DNA of 64,000 bases from assembly GCF_001368815.1 (NCBI RefSeq), contig NZ_CTEI01000002.1, positions 558,001-622,000 of the forward strand, read 5' to 3'. The first letter of the stretch is position 1, and each line of letters opens with the position of its first letter. The notes below the pieces were generated by a model that saw only the letters and a list, made by a program, of their open reading frames with translations, was not told the origin of the DNA and made no database searches. Source of the DNA: Paraliobacillus sp. PM-2. Its GTDB lineage: Bacteria > Bacillota > Bacilli > Bacillales > Amphibacillaceae. Made by a program: the position numbers and the translations under genes. This document shows, in pieces, positions 56,289 to 64,000 of the stretch.

Positions 56289-56416
56289 GAAATGACACCT
56301 CCCATATTAGTATGGGAATAATTAGATTTTTCTAAACGTATCACTTATTGTAGGTTTAATAAGATATTATTTTGGATATAAGTTAATAAATGAATGCTTA
56401 TATAGGAGGAATGATG

Positions 56417-57211
56417 ATGGCTTCATCTATATATTTTTATTACACCAAAGAAAGTGTTAACAATCAGGAAGTAGATTCATTAGTGGAAATGGCTAATACA
56501 TATGGTTTTGAAATTAGTAATGACGGGAAAAAAGCTGATATTATTATTTGTTTAGGTGATGATGGCGTTTACTTACAAGGGGTCCGTAATACTGGATTTA
56601 GAAGTGATTGTCTATATGTAGGAATGACAAAAGAAAATCAATCTGGATTATATAGTGATTTTTTATTTACTGCCCCTAGAGAAATGTTTGAGGCTTTATT
56701 ATCAAGTAACCTACAGGCAGATCAGTTTCCAATTATCAATGTTTCTATTAATGATGAGGCACCTTTCTATTGTTTAAATGAAGCTAGTGTACGCTCTTCA
56801 ATCATTAAAACCATTGCAATTGATGTATATATTGATGATACCTATCTTGAACGATTTCGAGGAGATGGATTAATTGTTGCAACCCCAACAGGTAGTACCG
56901 GTTACAATAAATCTACCCAAGGTGCAATTTTAGATCCTACGATACCATGTTTTCAAATGACTGAGATTGCTTCACTTAATAATAATCATTATCGTACGCT
57001 AGGTTCCTCACTTGTTCTGTCTAAAGGGAAGAAACTTCGGTTAGAAATCATACAAGACGGAAATGACTATCCAATTATTGGATTGGATAATGAGGCTTAT
57101 TCAATTCGAAATATCACTGATATTACCGTAAGTATGACTGACAAATACATTCAAATGATTAAACTTCCTGATAATAATTATTGGGAGCGAATTAAGCGCA
57201 CTTTCCTTTAA
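56417..57211 (+). CDS. nadK: NAD kinase 2 (YtdI/PpnK2)
   Basis: A 264-residue kinase that phosphorylates NAD to NADP. The NE/D motif is CLNEASVRSS, and TPTGSTGYNKS and GLDNEAYSIRN are intact. The normally invariant GGDGT is GDDGV here (residues 47-51): the catalytic Asp remains but the second Gly and the Thr differ. Three ATGs lie in a row (56411, 56414, 56417) behind AGGAGG; I use the last for spacing. Placed beside ytfI and ytcJ-like gene as in B. subtilis. Confidence 0.9.
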   Translation: MASSIYFYYTKESVNNQEVDSLVEMANTYGFEISNDGKKADIIICLGDDGVYLQGVRNTGFRSDCLYVGMTKENQSGLYSDFLFTAPREMFEALLSSNLQADQFPIINVSINDEAPFYCLNEASVRSSIIKTIAIDVYIDDTYLERFRGDGLIVATPTGSTGYNKSTQGAILDPTIPCFQMTEIASLNNNHYRTLGSSLVLSKGKKLRLEIIQDGNDYPIIGLDNEAYSIRNITDITVSMTDKYIQMIKLPDNNYWERIKRTFL

Positions 57212-57238
57212 ATCTTTAAATTAAATTCATTTTTTAAA

Positions 57239-57276
57239 AAACAACACGTCATATTAAGTAATGACGTGTTGTTTTT
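57239..57276. terminator. Bidirectional terminator after the NAD kinase gene
   Basis: ACAACACGTCAT pairs perfectly with ATGACGTGTTGT (loop of 8), with A-run and T-run flanks. Confidence 0.88.
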
Positions 57277-57411
57277 ATTATTTTTTTTCATACATTATGT
57301 CACCATCAACTACTGTTTTCACTACATTAACTTCTTCTTTCTCTTATTGTTTTTATTATTTTTTTTCATACATTATGTCACCATCAACTACTGTTTTCAC
57401 TACATTAACTT
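57269..57411. repeat. 65-bp direct repeat, tail of the amidohydrolase gene duplicated
   Basis: 57269-57333 and 57347-57411 are identical and offset by 78 bp. The second copy contains the last 17-18 codons and stop of the minus-strand amidohydrolase; the first is a duplicate lying beyond the stop. Confidence 0.92.
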
Positions 57412-58957
57412 GATCAATTTCTTCCTTGTTTATTTTAAATAAATCTTGGTCAAGAATAGTAAAGTCTGCTACATATCCTGGTGCAATCATTCCTCGTTCT
57501 GTTTCTTTATTGATTATATATGCACTTCCTTTTGTATATAAGGAAATAGCATTGTAAACAGATAATTGTTGTTTTTTATTATAAATTTCTCCATCTATAC
57601 TAGATTTTCGTAAGACAGCAGCTTTTATTCCTACTAAAGGATTAACATCTTCAATTGGCGCATCAGATCCAGCTGCACAAGGAATACCGGCTTCAAGGAA
57701 GGTTTTCCATGCATAAGATTGTTCTGCTCTTTTTTCCTTTATGCGGTCGATTACCCATGGAAAATCCGATGTGACAAAGGACGGTTGAATATCTAAAGCT
57801 ACGTTCGTTTTTTTTAATTCCTTAATTATATGTTCATTAACAATTTGAGCATGGATAATTCGATCACGTCTTCCATTGTTCAATGGGTACTTTTGTATTA
57901 ATTTCACAATAGTTTGAATTGCCTTATCACCAATCGCGTGGACAGCTATTGGTAAACCTAGATTTCTTGCACGCCTTATTAAATGTTCTAAATATTTTTG
58001 AGAATGAATAGGTATTCCTTTATTGGTTTTGTCATCACTATAAACATCATTTAGCCATGCTGTTCTTCCACCCAATGCGCCATCAGAAAAAATCTTCATA
58101 GCACCTAAATGAACAAATGTACCGCCTTGTCCATAAGTTAAATTTGCAGCGATCATATCATCCAAGACTTCATGATGTACTAATAAGTGTGCGCGGAATT
58201 TCTTTTTAGTAGCTAGTACCATTTTATAAGCAGTAAGCGTTTTTTTAAAACTATCGTGGCCATAATAAGCTAAGTCTTCACTATGTCCTCCAACAAGTCC
58301 TAAGGAAAGCAAATGATCAATTGACATGTTAATAAGTTCAGCTAATTTTTGTTGTGAAATATCTGGAAGCGCTTGTTTTATCAACTCTTGGGCAGTATCT
58401 AAGAAGTAACCAACTGGTTGCTCCTGAGTATCACGAACAACCTTTCCACCCTGAGGGTCTGGTGTATTCACAGAAATTCCCGCTAGTTTCATTGCTGTTG
58501 AATTTGCTAAAACAGCATGCCTACATATTCTTGTTAACATAATAGGATGAACTGTACTAACTTGATCAAGCTCTGTGTGGTGAATAATTCTTGGATTATC
58601 CCACTGATTCTCATTCCACCCTTCGCCAATAAGCCATTCTCCTTCACCTAGCTCTTTTGCACGTTGGCAAAGGGAATATAGTACTTCTTCAGCACTTTTC
58701 ATCTGGGATAAATCTAGATGTTTCAATTTCTCCCCATGGCCAACAATATGTAAATGACTATCCACAAACCCAGGATACATCGTTTTACCATTTAAATTCT
58801 CAAAACTTTTAATTTTTTCCGAGAAATTTTCAATCAATTCGTTATAGGTTCCTGTTGCAATAATACGTCCTTGATTTGTATACACTGCTTCATGAATTTC
58901 ATTTTCTTTTTCCATTGAATAAATGGTACCACCATACCATAACGTCCCCATATCCAT
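57356..58957 (-). CDS. ytcJ: Amidohydrolase (YtcJ, Amidohydro_3 family)
   Basis: A 533-residue metal-dependent hydrolase of the NfdA/LAF3 group. Metal-site motifs: PGFVDSHLHI (about 60-69), the Lys in MKIFSDGALGG, AVHAIGDKA, IIHAQIV and AAGSDAPIEDVNPL. The substrate is unknown; relatives act on formamides or N-acyl compounds. The B. subtilis protein is about 529 residues, so it is complete. Its tail is duplicated just downstream. Confidence 0.9.
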   Translation of the reverse strand: MDMGTLWYGGTIYSMEKENEIHEAVYTNQGRIIATGTYNELIENFSEKIKSFENLNGKTMYPGFVDSHLHIVGHGEKLKHLDLSQMKSAEEVLYSLCQRAKELGEGEWLIGEGWNENQWDNPRIIHHTELDQVSTVHPIMLTRICRHAVLANSTAMKLAGISVNTPDPQGGKVVRDTQEQPVGYFLDTAQELIKQALPDISQQKLAELINMSIDHLLSLGLVGGHSEDLAYYGHDSFKKTLTAYKMVLATKKKFRAHLLVHHEVLDDMIAANLTYGQGGTFVHLGAMKIFSDGALGGRTAWLNDVYSDDKTNKGIPIHSQKYLEHLIRRARNLGLPIAVHAIGDKAIQTIVKLIQKYPLNNGRRDRIIHAQIVNEHIIKELKKTNVALDIQPSFVTSDFPWVIDRIKEKRAEQSYAWKTFLEAGIPCAAGSDAPIEDVNPLVGIKAAVLRKSSIDGEIYNKKQQLSVYNAISLYTKGSAYIINKETERGMIAPGYVADFTILDQDLFKINKEEIDQVNVVKTVVDGDIMYEKK

Positions 58958-59014
58958 TTTCCCCTTTATATCCTTATATGTACCATAACATATCAGATGT
59001 CAACGCTATTTAAA

Positions 59015-59042
59015 AGAGTAGTGCTTTATAAAGCACTACTCT
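59015..59042 (-). terminator. Terminator of the SASP gene
   Basis: AGAGTAGTGCTT pairs perfectly with AAGCACTACTCT (loop of 4), followed on the minus strand by TTTT. Confidence 0.85.
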
Positions 59043-59055
59043 AAGCCATCATATA

Positions 59056-59259
59056 TTATTTTGGTTGTCCACCTAGTTGTTGTTCTGCCATTTGAACTAG
59101 ACGTTTTGTGATTTCTCCACCAACAGAACCGTTAGCACGAGAAGTTGTATCAGCTCCAAGATTTACACCAAATTCTTGAGCAATTTCATACTTCATTTGG
59201 TCTAATGCTTGGCTTACACCAGGTACTACTAAGTTATTTGAAGAATTGTTGTTAGCCAT
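59056..59259 (-). CDS. sspA: Alpha/beta-type small acid-soluble spore protein
   Basis: A 67-residue forespore protein that coats spore DNA and protects it from UV. The germination-protease site EIAQEFG and the DNA-binding [21 protein letters not shown] are exact family marks. The ATG at 59259 follows GAGGAGGTG by 8 bases; the longer frame reads through it. Family numbering (A or C) cannot be settled from sequence, but location beside thiI is that of sspA. Confidence 0.95.
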   Translation of the reverse strand: MANNNSSNNLVVPGVSQALDQMKYEIAQEFGVNLGADTTSRANGSVGGEITKRLVQMAEQQLGGQPK

Positions 59260-59289
59260 GATCTTTTCACCTCCTCTGTGGTACATTTG

Positions 59290-59319
59290 TAGAATGTGCA
59301 GAAAGAGGTGTTGTCATAC
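59290..59319 (-). promoter_or_regulatory. Sigma-G promoter of the SASP gene
   Basis: Minus strand: GTATG (59315-59319), 18-base spacer, CATTCTA (59290-59296), matching the sigma-G consensus GHATR and CATNHTA; sspA-type genes are known sigma-G targets. Confidence 0.82.
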
Positions 59320-59388
59320 AAAAAAAAAACTGGTAGTTGTTTCAATAAACACCTATTTTTATTTAAAAAAAATCAAAACCTTATCAGC

Positions 59389-60588
59389 CTAAAATAAAGC
59401 ATCAAAATCATTATTATTAGACGCTTGTGTTAAAGTAATCGTCTCAAGGTTACGCATTATTTGTTCTATATCATCACCCATGTCCATTAACCCTTCGAAG
59501 TACTTTACCTTATCAAGTTTCGGTTTTGTTTTCGGTGCCTTAGGCACAAATACCGTACAGCAATCTTCGTGTGGTCTAATCGATATATCATACGTATGAA
59601 TGTCTTTAGAAATACGTATGATCGCTTCTTTATCCATTGAGACTAATGGACGTAATATTGGATAGGCTGTAGTTTCATTTATTGTATGCATACTTTGCAT
59701 CGTTTGACTTGCTACCTGTCCTAAACTTTCACCAGTTGTTAAAGATAAAATATTCTCTTTTTCAGCAATCTTTTCACTTATCTTGAGCATCATGCGACGC
59801 ATAACTGTCATGGAATAGCCATGCGGAATTTCTCGATGGATTTTTTGTTGTAATGCAGTAAAAGGAACGATATGCACTTTTATTTGATTACCATAGTATG
59901 TTAGATGCTTAGTTAGATCAAGGACTTTCTGTTTTGCAGCTTCACTTGTATACGGTGGAGAATGAAAATGAACGGCTTCTAACTTCACTCCTCTTCGCAT
60001 CATTAAATAACCTGCTACCGGACTGTCAATTCCACCCGACAACAACAGTAAGGTTTTACCAGCTGAACCAACCGGTAGTCCGCCAGCACCTTTTATCTTT
60101 TTCGATGTAATGTAAGTTGCTTGTGTGCGAATATCGATATGCAACTCCACATCAGGATGATGCACATCTACTTTATAATTATCTGTATTCCTTAATAAAT
60201 GAGAACCAACAACATGATTGAATTCCTGTGATCCTATAGGAAAAGATTTATCTGCTCTTCGTGTTGTAATCTTAAATGTACTGGACGCTTGGTTGTCTTT
60301 TAAAGCTTCTAATGCTGCAGCTTTAATTTTTTCCTGATCATTTTCAACTTTAATAGCTAAACTTAGACTTTGAATTCCAAAAATAGATTGACATGCTTCA
60401 ATGATCGGAGTCGGTTCTTGTCCGTTTAACATAATTGTCATACGATCTCTGGCATTGTGAATTTTAACTGCTGGAAAATGATTCAATTTTGTTCGAACAT
60501 TTTCATGTAACTGATATATAAATTTTTTTCGGTTTTTCCCTTTTAAAGAAAGTTCACCATAACGTATTAGTATATGATCATATAACAT
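59389..60588 (-). CDS. thiI: tRNA 4-thiouridine synthase ThiI
   Basis: A 399-residue enzyme that puts sulfur at U8 of tRNA and supplies sulfur for thiamine. N-terminal ferredoxin-like and THUMP domains (about 1-165), then the PP-loop LLSGGIDSPVAGYLMMRRG (about 182-200). The rhodanese domain of E. coli ThiI is missing, as in Bacillus. The upstream cysteine desulfurase gene (6 bases apart) is its sulfur donor. Confidence 0.97.
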   Translation of the reverse strand: MLYDHILIRYGELSLKGKNRKKFIYQLHENVRTKLNHFPAVKIHNARDRMTIMLNGQEPTPIIEACQSIFGIQSLSLAIKVENDQEKIKAAALEALKDNQASSTFKITTRRADKSFPIGSQEFNHVVGSHLLRNTDNYKVDVHHPDVELHIDIRTQATYITSKKIKGAGGLPVGSAGKTLLLLSGGIDSPVAGYLMMRRGVKLEAVHFHSPPYTSEAAKQKVLDLTKHLTYYGNQIKVHIVPFTALQQKIHREIPHGYSMTVMRRMMLKISEKIAEKENILSLTTGESLGQVASQTMQSMHTINETTAYPILRPLVSMDKEAIIRISKDIHTYDISIRPHEDCCTVFVPKAPKTKPKLDKVKYFEGLMDMGDDIEQIMRNLETITLTQASNNNDFDALF

Positions 60589-60593
60589 TTTAT

Positions 60594-61733
60594 CTACCCC
60601 ATTACTAAACTTAATTGTTGTATAACTTTGCGTAAGGAACGACAGAACAGCTCGATTTCCTCTTCTGTATTTTGGTATGAAAAGCTCACCCGCAAACCAG
60701 ATTTTGTACGTTCTTCTGATAATCCAATTGCACGTAATACAGTACTTTCATCAGGCTTTTTCGATGAGCAGGCTGATTTAGTTGAAATAAATATATCTCT
60801 CTCACCAAGAGCGTGTATAATTACTTCGGGCTTATATCCTGGAACAGAAAAATTAAAGATATGTGGTGCCTGATCTTTTGCTGTATTAAACTGAACCGAT
60901 GATATTTCCTGTAAAAGATCACGTAATAATTGATTTAATTGATATAAATAGTTTCTATTATTTTTTTGTTTTTCATTAATTAATCGCATTGCCTTTACCA
61001 AGGAAACAATACCGGCAACGTTTTCTGTTCCAGAGCGATAATTAGATTGTTGCGCACCACCATCAAATAATGGAAATATATTTATCCCTTTTCTTATATA
61101 TAATAAGCCAGTACCTTTTAGTCCATGAATTTTATGACCCGAAATCGTGCATAAATCTACTCCATCTTTTTTTAGTGATAAGGGCACCTTACCAAAACCT
61201 TGTACATGATCAACATGAAAATAAGTAGTTGTACGATGTTTAACTAGTTCTCCGATCTCTTTAACTGGTTGAATGGAACCAAGTTCATTGTTGATATGCA
61301 TGATACTAACCAGGATGGTATCCTCTCTTAATGCTTGTTGCACATGATGTACATCAACAATTCCTTTATCATTCACAGGTAAATATGTCACTTCAAATCC
61401 AATATTCTCTAATGATTTACATGCTTCCATTACGGAAGGATGCTCAATCTGACTCGTAATAATATGTTTTCCTTTGTTTTGATGTGCTAATGCAATTCCC
61501 TTAATTGCAATATTATTCCCTTCAGTTCCTCCTGATGTAAATACCACTTCATTTACATCGATATCTAGAATGTCCGCTGCTTGCTCGTGGGCTTTTCGAA
61601 GCAATGTTTGTGCCTCTAAACCAAAACGGTGAATCGAAGAAGGGTTACCATAATATTGCTGTGAAATCTGCTGAAAACTTTGTAATACAGTAGAATCTGG
61701 TTTCGTTGTCGCGCTATTATCAAAGTAAATCAT
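60594..61733 (-). CDS. nifZ: Cysteine desulfurase (NifZ/IscS type)
   Basis: A 379-residue PLP enzyme that releases sulfur from cysteine. The N-terminal YFDNSATTKP, the PLP-lysine segment TISGHKIHGLKGTG and the active-site cysteine in STKSACSSKK are present. With thiI 6 bases downstream it is the dedicated 4-thiouridine pair as in B. subtilis (NifZ-ThiI). Confidence 0.96.
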   Translation of the reverse strand: MIYFDNSATTKPDSTVLQSFQQISQQYYGNPSSIHRFGLEAQTLLRKAHEQAADILDIDVNEVVFTSGGTEGNNIAIKGIALAHQNKGKHIITSQIEHPSVMEACKSLENIGFEVTYLPVNDKGIVDVHHVQQALREDTILVSIMHINNELGSIQPVKEIGELVKHRTTTYFHVDHVQGFGKVPLSLKKDGVDLCTISGHKIHGLKGTGLLYIRKGINIFPLFDGGAQQSNYRSGTENVAGIVSLVKAMRLINEKQKNNRNYLYQLNQLLRDLLQEISSVQFNTAKDQAPHIFNFSVPGYKPEVIIHALGERDIFISTKSACSSKKPDESTVLRAIGLSEERTKSGLRVSFSYQNTEEEIELFCRSLRKVIQQLSLVMG

Positions 61734-61870
61734 TTTGCGTCTCCTTGTTCTCGATTATGCAATGCAATATATTAACATAGAAAGATCACAATAGAAAGTT
61801 ATCTATGCAAAATCGTTAAATATTTCTTTTGTGTATAATTAAATCATTATTATTTAAGAGCCGTTAAAAA

Positions 61871-61895
61871 TCCCTTACTACTTTCCAGTAAGGGA
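61871..61895 (-). terminator. Terminator after the 111-residue membrane protein
   Basis: TCCCTTACT pairs perfectly with AGTAAGGGA (loop of 7), followed on the minus strand by TTTTT. Confidence 0.78.
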
Positions 61896-61901
61896 CCTAA
61901 A

Positions 61902-62237
61902 CTAATTCAAATTAATATTTAATGCACTCAATAATTCATCAATTGAAACTGGATTTTTCTTTTCCATCTCATACATGATATTTTGTGTTGGATTAGAATG
62001 CGCTGGTTGTTCTTCACTATTTGCCTCAACAGCGTTTATTGTAAAGTTATTATGTTCATTCTTAGATGACATTACTCGCACAAACTGGTCTTCATTTGCT
62101 AGCTTTTCTTTTTGGAAAGATACTACTTCTTGATTCAACGTTATCATCGATTCTTTCTCATCAATAAGTAAGAAAAAGAATAACACCCAAACAATAACTG
62201 CAAATGAAGCTAAACCAATAACATAACCTTTTTTCAA
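61902..62237 (-). CDS. Small single-pass membrane protein, unknown
   Basis: A 111-residue protein with one N-terminal helix (about 5-24) and an outer, polar remainder without cysteines or repeats. It begins 15 bases after the ezrA stop and ends in a terminator, so it is probably co-transcribed with ezrA. In B. subtilis braB lies between ezrA and nifZ. I do not recognise a family; a link to the divisome or wall synthesis is only a guess from its neighbour. Confidence 0.6.
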   Translation of the reverse strand: MKKGYVIGLASFAVIVWVLFFFLLIDEKESMITLNQEVVSFQKEKLANEDQFVRVMSSKNEHNNFTINAVEANSEEQPAHSNPTQNIMYEMEKKNPVSIDELLSALNINLN

Positions 62238-62252
62238 TTCTTTTCATCCACC

Positions 62253-63947
62253 TTAAACTGGAACTTCCATAAATTCTTTTAATCGATTCAATGCCCCTGG
62301 TTCAATTTCTTCCAACGCTTTTGTAGCCGTATCTAATGCAAGTTCATACTCAAAATTTCTAAATTTTCTTTCCGCTTCTTGCAATTGTGTCGCCAATAAC
62401 GGATACTTACTACGATATCGATTAGCATATTGAATAACCTGTTCAACTAAATAGGCTTGTTCAATTAATGCATTGCTTTGTTTAACTAGTGCCTCTACTG
62501 TCGTTTCAGCCTCTGTCAAGGCATGGGATACTTCCCCCATATCTAAAGGTTGTTTTTCAAGTTTCTGAATGACTATATCACTTTTGCCAGTAGCTTCATC
62601 CAATAAATTCCACAAAAAAGAGGGGATACCTGGTAAATTGCTTTTTTGCAATTTTTTATTAATATCAAACAATTCCTGTTTTAAATTTGACACTTTTTCT
62701 CTTGCTTCTAACTCATCTTTTCGAATGGTTTGAAGTTGATCTTTAAATTCTTGATGCGAATGATGTAACTGATCTAGATCATCTTTGTTTGACTTTAATT
62801 GATCTTTTAAAGTGACATATGTTTGTGTCTCACCTTCCAAGTCAATTTCAATTTGAGCCAATTTTTTTTCTAATTGATGAATCCACTTTTCCAAATTAGC
62901 ATATAACTCTAAATCATTTTCCTCTAAATAATAAGTCTGTTGTAATTGCTCTACTTCTTCATTTGTATCTTTAAAATCATCAATCGCATTTTCTAGACTG
63001 GACTTCACACTAGATATGTGATTTTCAATATAACTTTTCGCCCTTGCTTCTTCTTCAAGCATTTCATAAATTTCCGTTAATCGTTCCTCAATACCTTGTG
63101 TAAGATCATATACCTGATATAAATCTCCATTTTCTAATTGTTCTACACTAATGGCTAGCTGTTCTAAGTAATTGTTTAATTCCTTATCTAGCTCTAAATG
63201 CTCAACGCGATATCCTTCTTCTTTCATTTGTTCTATACCTGCTAATAATTCTTTGATTTGATCAGGAATCTCTTTTTTGCATTTTTTATAAATGAGAGGA
63301 AACTCTTCTAATTTTTCAGCTACATGAGCAACAGAGTCTGACAATTCATCTACCAAGTGCTTTGCTTCATAATAATTCCCTAAATCAACTTCTTCTTGAT
63401 ATTTTTCTAATAGCTGTTGAAGACCAATTATTTCAGATTCAAATTTCGGTTCAGCCTTACCATATAAATAACGATTTTGCAGCAAAGAATGGCGTAATTC
63501 TTTAATCTTAGGCTGCATCTCCTCTATTTGTTTTCTGCTTTGTTTTTCTGAATCAAGTAAATCATTTAGTTCTTTAAACATTTGCTTAATTAATTCTTCA
63601 ATAGTTCGTAAAATATTTTCCACTTCTACAAGATTTTTCTTTGCAGCAGAAATACGAAATCGGTCAGCAGCTTCCTCAGCGTCTAATAAAAACTCTTCAA
63701 TATCTGGTAGATCTCTTGTTAAAATTTGATCCCATGTGCTTTTCCAGCTCTCAAACTTTTCCTGTGTTTCTCCGGACAAATTTAAACTTTTTACACGTTG
63801 AAGTTCACTTGAAACGTTACGATTCATGATATCCATTTTCCAGCTCTCATGCTGATCTACTTCATCATATATTTTCTTCCTTAAAATGAGTCCAACAATT
63901 ATTAATAAAATTAATATCAGAATTCCACCAATGATATACCCCACCAT
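62253..63947 (-). CDS. ezrA: Septation ring formation regulator EzrA
   Basis: A 564-residue spectrin-like membrane protein that stops stray FtsZ rings and takes part in the divisome. One N-terminal helix (about 3-22) is followed by long coiled coils, and the C-terminal patch NRYRSKYPLLATQLQEAERK needed for localisation is present. I start at ATG 63947 (MVGYII) because GAGGAGG lies 6 bases upstream; the longer frame to 63962 overlaps that site. B. subtilis EzrA is 562 residues. Confidence 0.95.
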   Translation of the reverse strand: MVGYIIGGILILILLIIVGLILRKKIYDEVDQHESWKMDIMNRNVSSELQRVKSLNLSGETQEKFESWKSTWDQILTRDLPDIEEFLLDAEEAADRFRISAAKKNLVEVENILRTIEELIKQMFKELNDLLDSEKQSRKQIEEMQPKIKELRHSLLQNRYLYGKAEPKFESEIIGLQQLLEKYQEEVDLGNYYEAKHLVDELSDSVAHVAEKLEEFPLIYKKCKKEIPDQIKELLAGIEQMKEEGYRVEHLELDKELNNYLEQLAISVEQLENGDLYQVYDLTQGIEERLTEIYEMLEEEARAKSYIENHISSVKSSLENAIDDFKDTNEEVEQLQQTYYLEENDLELYANLEKWIHQLEKKLAQIEIDLEGETQTYVTLKDQLKSNKDDLDQLHHSHQEFKDQLQTIRKDELEAREKVSNLKQELFDINKKLQKSNLPGIPSFLWNLLDEATGKSDIVIQKLEKQPLDMGEVSHALTEAETTVEALVKQSNALIEQAYLVEQVIQYANRYRSKYPLLATQLQEAERKFRNFEYELALDTATKALEEIEPGALNRLKEFMEVPV

Positions 63948-64000
63948 GCGAATCCTCCTCAACCAACACCAATCTATCCTTTTTACAATTTAATGGAATT

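Overview
The window is a 64-kb stretch of a low-GC, endospore-forming Firmicutes chromosome (family Bacillaceae). Spore genes are scattered through it (two SASP genes, ytaF, ytvI, ytrHI, ytfJ, ytxC), and gene order closely follows the ezrA-to-pheS arc of Bacillus subtilis. Protein similarity and two families of intergenic palindromes suggest a halotolerant or marine-type genus such as Oceanobacillus, Gracilibacillus or Virgibacillus; this is inference, since no 16S gene is present. No phage, IS transposase, CRISPR array, tRNA or rRNA was seen.

Layout. 1-7 kb: first codons of pheS behind a T-box leader, an RNA methyltransferase, sspI, a lytic transglycosylase, M42 aminopeptidase, dimeric dUTPase, sigma-W-type ysdB, TVP38 and DUF1294 membrane proteins, then rplT-rpmI-infC under an L20-type attenuator, with infC starting at ATT. 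7-12 kb: one very large sortase-anchored, multidomain alpha-L-fucosidase lodged between infC and thrS. 12-24.7 kb: thrS with its T-box, ytxC, the replication-restart genes dnaI-dnaB with nrdR, speD with a structured leader, coaE, ytaF, mutM and polA. 24.8-31.7 kb: hflKC inserted between polA and phoPR, then icd and citZ without the mdh gene that completes this operon in B. subtilis. 31.8-43.7 kb: DUF441/ytvI, fxsA, pyk-pfkA, accA-accD, NAD(P) malic enzyme, dnaE.

43.9-64 kb: ytrHI, nrnA, ytoI and ytpI; a palindromic MITE-like repeat of about 420 bp; a five-gene envelope-stress cluster (DUF4178, PspA, DUF4247 lipoprotein, DUF350, membrane-embedded spermidine-synthase-like protein) headed by a near-perfect sigma-W promoter; uspA, ackA, ytxK, ytfJ, ytfI, an NAD kinase with an altered GGDGT motif, an amidohydrolase with a duplicated tail, an alpha/beta SASP with a sigma-G promoter, thiI-iscS, an orphan membrane protein, and ezrA.

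Most of the window is conserved housekeeping: translation (pheS, thrS, infC, L20, L35), replication and repair (dnaB, dnaI, dnaE, polA, mutM, nrdR), central carbon flow (pfk, pyk, acc, malic enzyme, citrate synthase, icd, ackA) and sporulation. The accessory parts most worth study are the sigma-W/PspA/spermidine-synthase cluster, the anchored fucosidase with its terminator-bearing upstream region, the speD leader, and the palindromic repeats.
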